A stretch of 64,000 nt of DNA from assembly GCF_017815135.1 (NCBI RefSeq), contig NZ_JAGJCF010000014.1:1-64000 (forward strand). The letters are read 5' to 3'. Positions 11,372 through 20,475 of the stretch are shown here, piece by piece. The notes beneath the pieces are model-generated. The model was not told the DNA's origin. It ran no database searches and was given only the letters and a program-made list of their open reading frames with translations. Made by a program: the position numbers and the translations under genes. Positions within the stretch are counted from its first letter, which is position 1, and each line of letters starts with the position of its first letter. The stretch is from Jiella mangrovi. Lineage in GTDB: Bacteria > Pseudomonadota > Alphaproteobacteria > Rhizobiales > Rhizobiaceae.

Positions 11372-11910
11372 GGATCGGTACCTTTTTAGTGAAATCTTCA
11401 CGATTCGGGATGCTTGATAGCCCCGTGACAGGGAAGACCCAAGGGGCGGGATTCGATTCTCCTTCCCGTGGCAAGCCAAAGCTTACGGAACGCACGGGAT
11501 TCTCGGCGGCCTGTGGGAAGCCTGGTGTAAACCGATGGGTTTGCCGGCAGGGCTTTGTGTCCCTGTTCATCAAACCGTCACCTGTCCACAATCTCTCATC
11601 GATTTCGCCTTGTGAGCGGCGCCAGGCGAATCTGTGGCAAAGCCCCGTCAAGCCATCTTGCGAAATCAACGACCGGTCGACATCGGCGCCGGCCAAGCCA
11701 TGATCGGCAAGCCCTTTTGATCATTTGCCGAATCCCGCGCCTCCCCGAACTTCACACCGCCCGGTGAAAGAGCGTTTCCCCGCCCTTGCGTCAAAGCCGT
11801 CGATGATCGGTCAAAATTGGCGCTCGGTGTGAATCCCGGCTATCCACCGACTCTAAGAATCATCAAATCTCTTTAAGATGGATTCTTTTAAGATTGGGAG
11901 ATCGCTGCCT
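11372..11910. other. Candidate chromosomal replication origin (oriC) between maf and hemE
   Basis: This 539-base non-coding region separates divergent maf and hemE. It holds ten GANTC sites (CcrM methylation; about two expected by chance), at 11402, 11450, 11455, 11498, 11628, 11730, 11831, 11849, 11858 and 11881. It also holds DnaA-box-like 9-mers: CTGTCCACA 11582-11590, TTTGCCACA on the minus strand 11633-11641, GGATTCACA minus 11828-11836 and CTATCCACC 11840-11848, each about 7 of 9 to consensus. An AT-rich tail at 11849-11895 has the direct repeat TTTAAGAT at 11872-11879 and 11887-11894, a possible unwinding element. The origin beside hemE is established in Caulobacter and reported in S. 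meliloti. Identity is inferred. Confidence 0.6.
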
Positions 11911-12930
11911 ATGGAAGAGAAAAAGCTCCTGAGGGTGCTCGCCGGGGAAACGGTCTATCCCCCTCCGGTCTGGCTGATGCGCCAGGCGGGGCGTTATCTT
12001 CCAGAATATCGCGAGACCCGGGCAAAGGCCGGCGGCTTTCTCGATCTTTGCTACGATCCCGATTTTGCCACCGAGGTAACTCTGCAGCCGATCCGTCGCT
12101 TCGGCTTCGATGCGGCGATCCTGTTCTCCGACATTCTCGTGATCCCCGATGCTCTCGATCGCGGGCTCCATTTCGTCACCGGCGAGGGACCGAAACTGAC
12201 GCCGATCCGCGAAGACGAGATCGCAGGCCTCGACCCAAGCCGGGGTGAAACTCATCTGGCGCCCGTAATCGCGACGGTCGCGAGGCTGCGGGACGAGCTG
12301 CCCGCCGAAACGACGCTGATCGGCTTTTGCGGTGCGCCCTGGACGGTCGCCACCTACATGATCGCCGGCCACGGCACGCCCGACCAGGCGCCGGCGCGGC
12401 TGTTCGGCTATCGCCATCCCGAGGCGATGGAAAAGCTTCTGTACCTCCTCGCCGAGATGAGCGCCGACTACCTGATCCGCCAGCTGACGGCCGGAGCGGA
12501 CTGCGTCCAGATCTTCGATTCCTGGGCCGGTGTCCTCGATGAGGCGAGCTTCGAGGCCTATGCGATCGGGCCGGTGCGCCGGATGGTCGAAAAGGTGCGG
12601 GCCGCAAAGCCCGACGCCAAGATCATCGGTTTTGCCAAGGGTGCCGGGGCATTTCTGTCGACCTACCGGGAAAAGACCGGCATCGACGCGGTCGGACTTG
12701 ACTGGCAGGTGCCGATGGATTTCGCCAAGGGTCTCCAGGCAAAGGGCGCCGTCCAGGGCAATCTCGATCCTTTGCGCCTGATCGCCGGCGGAAGGGCCCT
12801 GGAAGAGGGCGTCGACCGGATCCTCGAAAATCTCGGGCAAGGCCCGCTGATCTTCAATCTCGGCCACGGCATCACCCCCGACGCGCCGATCGCCCATGTC
12901 GAGGCGCTGTTGAAGCGGGTGCGGGCATAA
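11911..12930 (+). CDS. hemE: Uroporphyrinogen decarboxylase
   Basis: A 339-residue cytosolic enzyme that decarboxylates uroporphyrinogen III to coproporphyrinogen III in haem synthesis. The N-terminal signature [14 protein letters not shown] (residues 21-34) with its substrate-binding arginines and the second signature [13 protein letters not shown] are intact. ATG 11911 is chosen because GGGAG lies 10 bases upstream; the in-frame ATG at 11878 would add 11 residues and overlap the AT-rich segment. It is transcribed away from the candidate origin and is followed by hemJ. Confidence 0.95.
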   Translation: MEEKKLLRVLAGETVYPPPVWLMRQAGRYLPEYRETRAKAGGFLDLCYDPDFATEVTLQPIRRFGFDAAILFSDILVIPDALDRGLHFVTGEGPKLTPIREDEIAGLDPSRGETHLAPVIATVARLRDELPAETTLIGFCGAPWTVATYMIAGHGTPDQAPARLFGYRHPEAMEKLLYLLAEMSADYLIRQLTAGADCVQIFDSWAGVLDEASFEAYAIGPVRRMVEKVRAAKPDAKIIGFAKGAGAFLSTYREKTGIDAVGLDWQVPMDFAKGLQAKGAVQGNLDPLRLIAGGRALEEGVDRILENLGQGPLIFNLGHGITPDAPIAHVEALLKRVRA

Positions 12931-13130
12931 GCCGGCGTAAGGCTCGCCAACAGCTTTCCCACAGGGGTATCTGTATGAGCGGGGTTTCGGCCGGCAACCG
13001 CTTTCGGTGAATTGACTCCGCACCTTCAAGCGAGTCACCAACGGGCCATCGCGAAAGGCGGGCGACTCGGCAGACCGGCCGCCCGCCGCCGCGGTGAAGC
13101 CGCCGCCCGAGAGGTTTGCCCAAGGCCCCG

Positions 13131-13634
13131 ATGAAAAACGCGCTGATCGCCCTTGCCATCACTGTTCTTGCCGCGTTGCTGATGTTTCTCGTCTTGCCCG
13201 ATGCGGCGTATCTGTGGGTGAAGTCGGTGCATGTCTTCGCGGTCATCGCCTGGATGGCCGGGATGCTCTATCTGCCGCGGCTTTTCGTCTATCACGCCGA
13301 TGCCGAAATCGGCTCGGTCCAGTCGCAGACCTTCAAGGTGATGGAACGCCGGCTTCTCAAGGGGATCATGAACCCTTCGATGATCGCCACCTGGGTCGCG
13401 GGCATATGGCTCGCCGTTTCGGGGGGATGGCTCGCCAGCGGCGACGTCTGGATCCAGCTCAAGATCCTGCTCGTTCTCGCCATGTCCGCCATCCACGGCA
13501 TGCTTTCGGCGGCGACCCGCCGCTTTGCCGAGGACCGCAACGAGAGATCGGCGCGCAGCTGGCGCATGCTCAACGAGGTGCCGGCAGTCTTGTTGATCGG
13601 GATCATCATTCTGGTGGTGGTAAAGCCGTTTTAA
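13131..13634 (+). CDS. hemJ: Protoporphyrinogen oxidase HemJ (membrane)
   Basis: A 167-residue inner-membrane protein with four predicted helices, matching the HemJ family that oxidises protoporphyrinogen IX in bacteria lacking HemY or HemG. The segment VKSVHVFAVIAWMAGMLYLP carries the conserved His and the WMAG motif; a Lys/Arg-rich loop (KVMERRLLKGIM) follows. ATG 13131 has AAGG five bases before it; an in-frame TTG at 13116 is possible. Two haem steps, hemE and hemJ, are 200 bases apart and codirectional. Confidence 0.9.
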   Translation: MKNALIALAITVLAALLMFLVLPDAAYLWVKSVHVFAVIAWMAGMLYLPRLFVYHADAEIGSVQSQTFKVMERRLLKGIMNPSMIATWVAGIWLAVSGGWLASGDVWIQLKILLVLAMSAIHGMLSAATRRFAEDRNERSARSWRMLNEVPAVLLIGIIILVVVKPF

Positions 13635-13677
13635 GCGCTTTTTGCGCTCAGCAAGCCGGGCCCCCATGAGGCTTGCT
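13634..13677. terminator. Hairpins between convergent hemJ and the nuclease gene
   Basis: Two stems follow the hemJ stop: AGCGC (13634-13638) with GCGCT (13644-13648) around a TTTTT loop, and AGCAAGCC (13650-13657) with GGCTTGCT (13670-13677) around 12 bases. Neither has a long T-run after it, so a termination role is tentative but the convergent position fits. Confidence 0.45.
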
Positions 13678-13718
13678 CCGCGGCGGCCAAGCGGCAAGGC
13701 CAGTCTCTGACACGCGGC

Positions 13719-14231
13719 TCATCGCCCTGCGAGCGCGACGTCAGATGTTCGCGAGCTGCCCATATTGCTGCGAAGGTTTCCGTCACCACACCAGTTGCGG
13801 CGCTTGCCGCCGCCATAGGGCGCGACGAGGCCTTCCTTCAACAGCGTCTTGCCGAGGTCCCGGTTGCCATCGACCGACAGTTTGGCGAGGACGCGGCCGA
13901 AATACTTGTCGCCGGAAATGTCGCTGAGAAAGACCCTGTCCTGGCCGACAAGCTCTTTCAGCCGGGCCGTCGCTCTGGCTGCGGCCGCTTTTTCGCCGTC
14001 GCATTTGCCGCGTTTTTCCGGCGCGTCGATGCCGCGCAGGCGCACGGCAACGTGAACACTCTGCATCGGCCAGACGAAGGCCTCGACCTCGACCGTGTCC
14101 CCATCGCGCACCTTCACCACTTTCGCCAGAACCGGTCCGGCGATCTCGCGCTCATAGGGCTTGTCGCCAGCCTGGGCACCGCCCGCAGCGATAATACAGC
14201 CTATGAGGGAAAGACACGCGAACGCGCGCAT
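13719..14231 (-). CDS. Secreted staphylococcal-nuclease-like (thermonuclease) protein
   Basis: A 170-residue exported SNase-fold protein: signal peptide residues 1-21 (ending GGAQA), then an OB-fold nuclease domain with VRDGDTVEV near residue 41 and RLRGIDAPE near 65, matching the Ca2+ site and catalytic Arg region of the family. The usual C-terminal end is KRRNWC; here about 20 further residues follow it, probably an unstructured tail. It probably degrades or scavenges nucleic acid in the periplasm. It converges on hemJ. Confidence 0.82.
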   Translation of the reverse strand: MRAFACLSLIGCIIAAGGAQAGDKPYEREIAGPVLAKVVKVRDGDTVEVEAFVWPMQSVHVAVRLRGIDAPEKRGKCDGEKAAAARATARLKELVGQDRVFLSDISGDKYFGRVLAKLSVDGNRDLGKTLLKEGLVAPYGGGKRRNWCGDGNLRSNMGSSRTSDVALAGR

Positions 14232-14492
14232 GGGGTCGATGCTCCAGATATGAACATCTTCCTATGTATGAATTATGCCTCGATTCGGCAAGGGGGGGTC
14301 GCGGGCACGGTCGCTGCGGCGGTCGGCTTCACCAGCGCTGACATTGAGACGGTGAAATCCTGATCCGCAGATTGGCTGAACGCTACGACTGCGGCTGCCA
14401 TATTGAATCGTCAAGAGGGACGCGGCTCGGATCCACGAGAGCTAGGACGATGCACCTACACGCATAAGTTTATACCGCCTTATCAATCGCCT
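14232..14492. other. Intergenic, lower-GC stretch
   Basis: About 260 bases between the nuclease start and the end of the SDH assembly gene. Base composition drops in 14245-14280 and 14455-14495. It should contain the nuclease promoter, but no element is clear. Confidence 0.4.
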
Positions 14493-14774
14493 TCAAAAGT
14501 CCGAGATGATGCCGTTTTTTTCCCAGTCGCCGTAGCGGATCGGCTCCGGTCCGTCGCGGCCGGCGATTTCCTTGGGCAGGTCGCCGGGATGAACCTTCTC
14601 CGCTTCGCGTTTCTTGCGCCGCTCCTCCGCCTCGGCGAGGGCGCGCTGGGCGGCCGGCGTCAGGTTCCGGCGTATCTCGCCCTTCGCCGGCTGTTCGGAG
14701 GAAAGCCGCATGGCGGCGAGCGCTGGATCTGCGGCGTCTGCCGCATCGGCCCTCTTGTTTCGATCGTCACTCAT
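14493..14774 (-). CDS. sdhAF4: DUF1674 protein, succinate dehydrogenase assembly factor 4 homologue
   Basis: A 93-residue protein ending in the hallmark of this family: PKEIAGRDGPEPIRYGDWEKNG then ISDF. The charged middle (LTPAAQRALAEAEERRKKRE) is also typical. Homologues in mitochondria (Sdh8/SDHAF4) bind the flavinated SdhA subunit during complex II assembly; a bacterial role is inferred. ATG 14774 follows GGGA by six bases; ATG 14786 would add four residues without a ribosome site. Confidence 0.85.
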   Translation of the reverse strand: MSDDRNKRADAADAADPALAAMRLSSEQPAKGEIRRNLTPAAQRALAEAEERRKKREAEKVHPGDLPKEIAGRDGPEPIRYGDWEKNGIISDF

Positions 14775-14883
14775 CGCGTGTCCCATCCCGTATTGCCGAT
14801 TCACACAGCCCACACATAGAACCTCGAGGCCTCGGTCCAAAGGGGGGGACGGAATGCTACGGGCCAGGGCCCGGCCGCGGGCG

Positions 14884-15159
14884 TCAGCCTTCAAGCTCGC
14901 CCCAGGCCGGATCCCACTCGACGCCGACTTCCATCTTCACCAGAACCTCGGTGTCTCCGAGCATCTCGCGATGGTTCTCGACCGTGCGAAAGGCCTCTTC
15001 GGGGTCCATTTCCTCGCTGGGAAAGATGGTCGGCTCGGCGGTGTCGCCGGTGTCCTTGTGAGCGATGATCATCGCTTTGACCATGTCGCCCTCGTTCAGG
15101 AGCTGTACGACGATCTGCCCTTCGTCGCGTTCGCCCTCGAGCCGTCGATATCGTGCCAT
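14884..15159 (-). CDS. Small conserved-looking hypothetical protein
   Basis: A 91-residue acidic, soluble protein with no signal peptide or membrane helix. It begins MARYRRLEGERDEGQIVVQL, which could form an OB- or PRC-like strand start, and ends DPAWGELEG. No known family is recognised. It lies upstream of the SDH assembly gene on the same strand (gap 109 bases) and is divergent from htpX. Good codon composition and a clear start (GAGAAATCGGA before ATG) argue for a real gene. Confidence 0.7.
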   Translation of the reverse strand: MARYRRLEGERDEGQIVVQLLNEGDMVKAMIIAHKDTGDTAEPTIFPSEEMDPEEAFRTVENHREMLGDTEVLVKMEVGVEWDPAWGELEG

Positions 15160-15368
15160 TCCGATTTCTCCATGCGTTCAATGGATGAGCTTTGAGCTAA
15201 ACATCGGTCGGCTCTGAAGGCTCCGGACTTGACGCGGAAAATCCTCGCGCCGGCCAGCGGCCTCGCGGGCATGGCGGTTCGAACTTGAAGAGGACGCCCG
15301 AACCCCCCAGATTTGCGGCGATCGGGCGGTACAATGCCCTTGTTGGATCTCCTGGTGCGAGGCACCCC

Positions 15369-16454
15369 ATGAACATGATCAAGACGGCGATGCTGATCGC
15401 CTTTCTCACCGCGCTCTTCATGGGCGTCGGTCTTCTGATCGGCGGCCGGGGCGGCATGATGATCGCGCTGGTCATCGCGCTCGGCATGAACCTCTTGGCC
15501 TATTGGAACGGCGACAAGATGGTTCTGAAGATGTATGGCGCGCACCAGGTCGATCGGCGCTCGGCGCCGGAATTCTACGGGATCGTGGAGGCGCTGGCGG
15601 CCAGAGCCGGCCTGCCCATGCCCCGCGTCTTCGTCATCGACAGCGAGCAGCCCAACGCCTTTGCCACCGGCCGCAATCCCGACAACGCAGCCGTTGCGGC
15701 AAGTGTCGGGCTCCTGCAAAGCCTGTCGCAGGAAGAGGTCGCGGCCGTCATGGCTCACGAGCTCGCCCATGTCGAGCACCGCGACACGCTGACCATGACG
15801 ATCACCGCGACGCTGGCCGGCGCGATTTCCATGCTGGCCAATTTCGGCTTCTTCTTCGGCGGCGGCCGGGGTAACAACAGCCCCTTCGGATTCGTCGGCG
15901 TCATCGTCGCGATGATCGTCGCGCCGCTCGCGGCGATGATGGTGCAGATGGCCGTGAGCCGTACGCGCGAATACGAAGCCGACCGGCGCGGCGCGGAAAT
16001 CTGCGGCGAGCCGATGTGGCTCGCCTCGGCTCTCGGCAAGATCGCCGGGTCCTCCCGCCGCATTCCCAATCGCGGCGCCGAACGCAATCCCGCGACGGCG
16101 CATATGTTCATCATCAATCCCTTGAGTGGCCAACGCATGGACAGCCTGTTTTCGACCCACCCCGCGACCGAAAACCGGATCGCGGCGCTGCGCCAGCTGG
16201 CGGCGGAGATGGGCGCCAGAGGCGGCTCTGTCGGCGTCGATGCGCATGGCCGGCTCGGCGCTGGCGGCCACGAGAGCGACGGGCCGTGGGGGCAATCGTC
16301 GCGGCGCGACACGCGCAGCGGCACCGGCAGGGTCGGCCCCTTCGACGGCCGGGCCTACGATCCGCAAAAGGACGATGATGAGCCCGGCGAGCGCGGTCCG
16401 TGGGGTCGCGGCGGGTCTTCGCACAAGGGCTCCAATCGCGGGCCCTGGGGTTGA
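15369..16454 (+). CDS. htpX: Membrane zinc metalloprotease HtpX
   Basis: A 361-residue M48 protease that degrades misfolded inner-membrane proteins. The HEXXH site is in [11 protein letters not shown], and the third zinc ligand Glu is in [12 protein letters not shown]. Two helices lie at the N-terminus (residues 5-40) and two near 160-200 (Gly-rich FFFGGGRGN between them). The C-terminal 75 residues are a Gly-, Arg- and Asp-rich tail ending NRGPWG, longer than in enteric HtpX (293 residues). ATG 15369 follows GAGG by six bases. It overlaps the likely rsmB start. Confidence 0.93.
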   Translation: MNMIKTAMLIAFLTALFMGVGLLIGGRGGMMIALVIALGMNLLAYWNGDKMVLKMYGAHQVDRRSAPEFYGIVEALAARAGLPMPRVFVIDSEQPNAFATGRNPDNAAVAASVGLLQSLSQEEVAAVMAHELAHVEHRDTLTMTITATLAGAISMLANFGFFFGGGRGNNSPFGFVGVIVAMIVAPLAAMMVQMAVSRTREYEADRRGAEICGEPMWLASALGKIAGSSRRIPNRGAERNPATAHMFIINPLSGQRMDSLFSTHPATENRIAALRQLAAEMGARGGSVGVDAHGRLGAGGHESDGPWGQSSRRDTRSGTGRVGPFDGRAYDPQKDDDEPGERGPWGRGGSSHKGSNRGPWG

Positions 16455-17878
16455 GCGCCCGGGAAGGGGGGGCCGGCGGCAGCACGGCGCGGTCACAGCG
16501 CCCGCAGCGCAGCGGCGGCAGGCGCGGCCCGGCAGGCCGCGTCGAGGCTTCCGGCGACGATCGCCCCGGCCTGAAAGCCCGGCAGGTGGCGGCGCGGCTG
16601 CTTGCGGCCGTCATCGACAAGAAGACCTCTCTCGACGGCCTCACCGACCCTTCCAACGGCCACCCGCATCTCAGACAGCTGGAACCGCGAGACCAGGCGC
16701 TGGTCAAAGCGATCCTTACCTCGGCCCTGCGGTTTCGCGGCTCGATCGACCGGGAAATCACTGTCCGGCTCGATCGCCCCCTGCCGCCCAACGCCTCGTC
16801 GCTGCGCCATATCCTGCATGTCGGGGCGGCGCAGATCCTGTGCCTCGACGTGCCGGTCTCGGCGGCCGTCGATCTCGCCGTCGCCAGCGCCTCCGGCGAT
16901 CCGCGGGCCCAAAGGTTCTCCGGGCTCGTCAATGCGGTTCTCAGGCGGATCGCCCGCGAAGCGACGCGGCTTCCGGACGCAAGCGCCGATCCGCGGGAAA
17001 ACTGTCCGGACTGGCTGTGGAGCCGTCTGGTGTCGCAGTTCGGCGCGGAGCGGGCGCTCTCGATCGCGCGCACCCATCTGTCACGCGCGCCGATCGATCT
17101 GACGGTGAAATCGGACGCTGCCGGCTGGGCCGACCGGCTCGGCGGCCGCGTTCTCGGGGCGGCGAGCGCAACAGGCACCGTGCGGCTTTCCGATTTCGAG
17201 GGCTCTGTCACGGGGCTCGAAGGCTACGACGCGGGCGAATGGTGGGTGCAGGACGTCGCCGCGGCGCTGCCCGTTCGGCTTCTCGGCGACATTTCGGGCA
17301 AGCGCGTCGCCGATCTGTGTGCCGCGCCGGGCGGCAAGACCGCGCAACTGGCGGCTGGCGGGGCAAATGTGACGGCGCTCGACCAGTCGTCCTCGCGGAT
17401 GAAGCGCTTGGCGGAAAATCTCGAGAGGCTGCAATTTTCGGCCGAGACGGTGGTCGGCGATCTCATGGACTTTCAGCCGGAGACCGCTTTCGATGCGGTG
17501 CTTCTGGACGCGCCATGCTCCTCGACGGGCACGATCCGCCGCCATCCCGACGTCCTTTACACCAAGGATGACGGCGAGGTCGAAAAGCTCGCCGCCTTGC
17601 AGCTGCGCCTGCTTCTGGCCGCTGCCGAGCGCGTCTCGCCGGGCGGGCTCCTCGTCTTCGCCAATTGTTCGATCGACGCCCGCGAGGGGGAAGACGTCGC
17701 AAGTGCCTTCCTGTCAAAGCGGCCCGATTACGGGCTGATGCCGGTCGATCGACAAGAACTTCCAGGCTTCGAATTCGCCGTTTCCAGCGCCGGGCATCTT
17801 CGCACGACACCCGACATGCTGGAGGACGGCGGCCTCGACGGCTTTTTTGCCGCAAGGTTCAAACGAAAAACAGCTTGA
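16451..17878 (+). CDS. rsmB: 16S rRNA m5C967 methyltransferase RsmB-like
   Basis: A RsmB/Fmu-type RNA cytosine-C5 methyltransferase of about 475 residues: N-terminal NusB-like domain (from [16 protein letters not shown]), then a SAM-binding Rossmann domain ([22 protein letters not shown]) and the two catalytic cysteines, one in DAPCSSTGT and one in [10 protein letters not shown]. The start is uncertain: TTG 16451 overlaps the htpX stop as TTGA, and no ATG lies between it and the NusB-like domain. The first 45 residues are low complexity. It is coupled to htpX. Confidence 0.88.
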   Translation: MSAREGGAGGSTARSQRPQRSGGRRGPAGRVEASGDDRPGLKARQVAARLLAAVIDKKTSLDGLTDPSNGHPHLRQLEPRDQALVKAILTSALRFRGSIDREITVRLDRPLPPNASSLRHILHVGAAQILCLDVPVSAAVDLAVASASGDPRAQRFSGLVNAVLRRIAREATRLPDASADPRENCPDWLWSRLVSQFGAERALSIARTHLSRAPIDLTVKSDAAGWADRLGGRVLGAASATGTVRLSDFEGSVTGLEGYDAGEWWVQDVAAALPVRLLGDISGKRVADLCAAPGGKTAQLAAGGANVTALDQSSSRMKRLAENLERLQFSAETVVGDLMDFQPETAFDAVLLDAPCSSTGTIRRHPDVLYTKDDGEVEKLAALQLRLLLAAAERVSPGGLLVFANCSIDAREGEDVASAFLSKRPDYGLMPVDRQELPGFEFAVSSAGHLRTTPDMLEDGGLDGFFAARFKRKTA

Positions 17879-18067
17879 TCATCGGGTAAAACCGGCACCA
17901 GATTTCCTCAACGTCAAACGCCGCGATGGTAAGCCTTTATTTACCTTGTAGGCAGAAACTTGGCTCTCGACTGGCCGTATGCGCGCTCTCCCGTCAGGGC
18001 GCACGCCACGGCGTTGATGCGGTTCGAGACTTCGGCAAGGCCGGAGATGGGGTGAGCTGGAGTGTCG

Positions 18068-19759
18068 ATGTCCTTGGTGGACAAGCCGCAGATCGCGGTC
18101 CTGACGTTCAAGGAGGCCTGGCGCCGCCTTCGCCGGCGGCTGCGCACCGGTCCGATCCACCATCTGCGCTTCGTCGGCATGGCGCCCGAACGTCTGGCCC
18201 TCGTTCCCCCGACGCTGCATCAGGGCGACCCCTTCGTCGCCGAGGCGATCTATGGCGGCCGTTTCCATCTCGCCGGCCGGCTGGTCGAGGCGGGTCGCGG
18301 ATCGATCTTCCAGATGCCGGCGCCATCGCCGGAATTTGCAGCCGAGCTGCACGGCTTTTCCTGGCTCTGCCACCATGCCGCGATCGGCGACGCGCTGGCG
18401 GCGCAGAACGCCCGGGCTCTGGTCTCGGACTGGCTGAGGCACTGCTCGAACCAGCTGTCAGGCCCCGCCTTCGAACCGGAGGTCGCGGCGCGGCGGCTCA
18501 TCGCCTTTCTCGTCAATGCCGACCTCCTTCTCGGCTCGGCGCAATACGACTTCTACCGGCGTTTCCTCAAAAGTCTGACGTCCCAGACCCGGTATCTGCG
18601 CTCGATCGCGCCCGAGGCGCCGGCCGGCCTGCCGCGCCTGATGGTTCGCATGGCGCTCGTCCTTTCCGCGCTCTGCCTGCCGCTGCCGCCGGCAAGGGCC
18701 CGCGCCGCGGTCCAGCATCTGGCCGACGAACTCGACCTGCAGATCCTGCCCGATGGCGGTCATTCGAGCCGCAATCCGGCGGCTGTGGCGACGATCCTCG
18801 CCGAGCTTCTGCCGATCCGCGAGACGCTGCTCTCGAACGGCCAGCCGGTGCCCAAGGGGATCTACTCGGCCATCGACCGGATGCTGCCGGCGCTCCGCTT
18901 CTTTCGCCATGCCGATGGAACGCTGGCCTTGTTCAACGGCACCGGCGCGTCCGACATGCGGCTGATGACGACGCTGACACGCTTCGACGAGACCCTCGGG
19001 GAGCCGCTGTCCAACGCCCGCCACTCGGGCTATCGCAGGCTCGCCTGCGGGGGAACGGTGGTGATCGCCGATACCGGCTGCCCGCCGCAGGTCGCCCTTT
19101 CCCGTCACGCCAATGCCGGGACGCTCGCCTTCGAGCTTTCTTCCGAGACCGGCCGCATCGTCGTCAATTGCGGCACGCCACAGGCCGGGCATCCCGATCT
19201 TCGGCGGCTGTCTCGCTCGACGGCCGCCCATTCGACGGTGACGGTCGGCGACCGGTCCTCGTCGCGCTTTGCCGCCCAGGCAAATCTCGACCGGTTCCTG
19301 GGATCGCCGCTGGTGCCGGGGCCGACCATGGTCGAGGTGAACGACCTCGAAACGGACGGCCCCGAGCGTGCGATCGGTTTCGAGGCGCGCCATGACGGCT
19401 ACGAGCGCGACTTCGGCTTCGTGCACATGCGCCGGCTCGAACTTTGCGAAGGCGGCAGGAAGCTCGTCGGCCGAGACCGGCTGGTCGAGACGCGGCGCCA
19501 TCGCGGCTACGAGGAGGCGCCGGCCGCCGCGGTGCGCTTTCATCTCCACCCGCAGGTCAGTGTCGAGACGATCGGCGACTTCGCCCGCCTGTCCCTGCGC
19601 GGCCAGATCTGGCGCTTCACGGCGGATCAGCCGGTGACGGTCGAGGATTCGATCCTGTTTGCCGACAGTTCCGGATCACGGCGGACCCTGCAGCTCGTTC
19701 TCACCGTCGATCCGGTGCTGACGCGGGAGATCGTCTGGGCGTTCGAACGGCTTTCCTGA
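18068..19759 (+). CDS. Heparinase II/III family protein
   Basis: A 563-residue protein with an N-terminal alpha-helical toroid region (residues 80-320) and a C-terminal beta-sandwich typical of heparinase II/III lyases. There is no signal peptide, so substrate and location are unclear. Members of this family lie between rsmB and purH in many Rhizobiales, suggesting a conserved, perhaps envelope-related role rather than polysaccharide feeding. ATG 18068 has GGAG five bases upstream and is preferred to the GTG at 18062. Confidence 0.82.
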   Translation: MSLVDKPQIAVLTFKEAWRRLRRRLRTGPIHHLRFVGMAPERLALVPPTLHQGDPFVAEAIYGGRFHLAGRLVEAGRGSIFQMPAPSPEFAAELHGFSWLCHHAAIGDALAAQNARALVSDWLRHCSNQLSGPAFEPEVAARRLIAFLVNADLLLGSAQYDFYRRFLKSLTSQTRYLRSIAPEAPAGLPRLMVRMALVLSALCLPLPPARARAAVQHLADELDLQILPDGGHSSRNPAAVATILAELLPIRETLLSNGQPVPKGIYSAIDRMLPALRFFRHADGTLALFNGTGASDMRLMTTLTRFDETLGEPLSNARHSGYRRLACGGTVVIADTGCPPQVALSRHANAGTLAFELSSETGRIVVNCGTPQAGHPDLRRLSRSTAAHSTVTVGDRSSSRFAAQANLDRFLGSPLVPGPTMVEVNDLETDGPERAIGFEARHDGYERDFGFVHMRRLELCEGGRKLVGRDRLVETRRHRGYEEAPAAAVRFHLHPQVSVETIGDFARLSLRGQIWRFTADQPVTVEDSILFADSSGSRRTLQLVLTVDPVLTREIVWAFERLS

Positions 19760-19835
19760 TCCGCGTCCGGTGACGAGCCGCGGCGTTTTCGACCCCCGGC
19801 TGGACCTTGGCGATCGTCCGGCCCAGATCTGATGG

Positions 19836-20024
19836 ATGAAATCCTCCCGCCTTCCTCTCCTCGTCGTTCTCGCCCTCCTGCCGCTCGCTGGCGCCTGCGG
19901 CGGCATGAACCGCGCGGTGACCACGGTGCCGAAGACCTTCGACGATCTGGCAGTCGAGACCGCGCCCTTGCGGGACGGCCGGCGCGTGCTGGTGGAAGGC
20001 GGCTCGGCGCAGGCGTCCTGCTGA
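19836..20024 (+). CDS. Small putative lipoprotein
   Basis: A 62-residue product with a hydrophobic leader (SSRLPLLVVLALLPLAGACGG) that looks like a lipoprotein signal, although the site reads LAGAC rather than LAGC. The mature part is charged (TVPKTFDDLAVETAPLRDGR). No known family and only a weak ribosome site before ATG 19836. It lies 76 bases after the heparinase-like gene. It is plausible but unproven. Confidence 0.45.
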   Translation: MKSSRLPLLVVLALLPLAGACGGMNRAVTTVPKTFDDLAVETAPLRDGRRVLVEGGSAQASC

Positions 20025-20475
20025 TGGTGCGGCGGCGCTGATGCCAAAAAGGTGACGCACCGTTCTGATGCAGTGCACAATCGGGCCGGTTTTCGTCACC
20101 TTCGCGGCATTTTCTGGCTGAAATCAGGGCGCAACTGCGCTAAAGGCACGATCACCGCGCCGAGCTTCGGGCCGTCGTTCACCAGACCGTGGCGATCCTT
20201 GCGCGAACTTAATGCCGGCAGCGGCATTATGAGGCTGACAATCGCCTCTCGGCTGTCCACATTGTGCCCTTATCAGGGCAGACCGAGGGTGGAACGAGGT
20301 ATGCCCTGACGACGACGTTGTTGTAGGATCGCCCAGCGAAGCGCCCGCGACAGGCAAGCCGCCCGCGATCCGCTCGGATCAGTCCCCCACATCTTCCCAT
20401 ATCGGCTCGTCCCTTACGGCAATCTCCGCCGCCAGGGATGTTGTAACGGAGTACGGCCGTCACGGCCGCTCGATC
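20025..20475. other. Intergenic region upstream of kup
   Basis: These 451 bases hold no convincing gene. A clean hairpin TAATGCCG (20210-20217) / CGGCATTA (20222-20229) and an inverted pair GGTGACG (20051-20057) / CGTCACC (20095-20101) are visible. The first could be a transcription terminator-like or regulatory stem. No known K+-linked riboswitch pattern was recognised. Confidence 0.5.

Noticed and set aside
11440-11480. TTCGATTC-like T-loop suggesting a tRNA in the maf-hemE gap
   Set aside because: No matching acceptor stem, D-arm or anticodon stem could be drawn; the motif is explained by tandem GATTC sites.
11873-11891. Two TTAA elements as a CtrA site near hemE
   Set aside because: They are 11 bases apart, not the 7 of the CtrA consensus.
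20052-20309. An 85-codon frame in the region upstream of kup
   Set aside because: No ribosome site, no recognisable family and it spans the hairpin TAATGCCG/CGGCATTA; likely chance.
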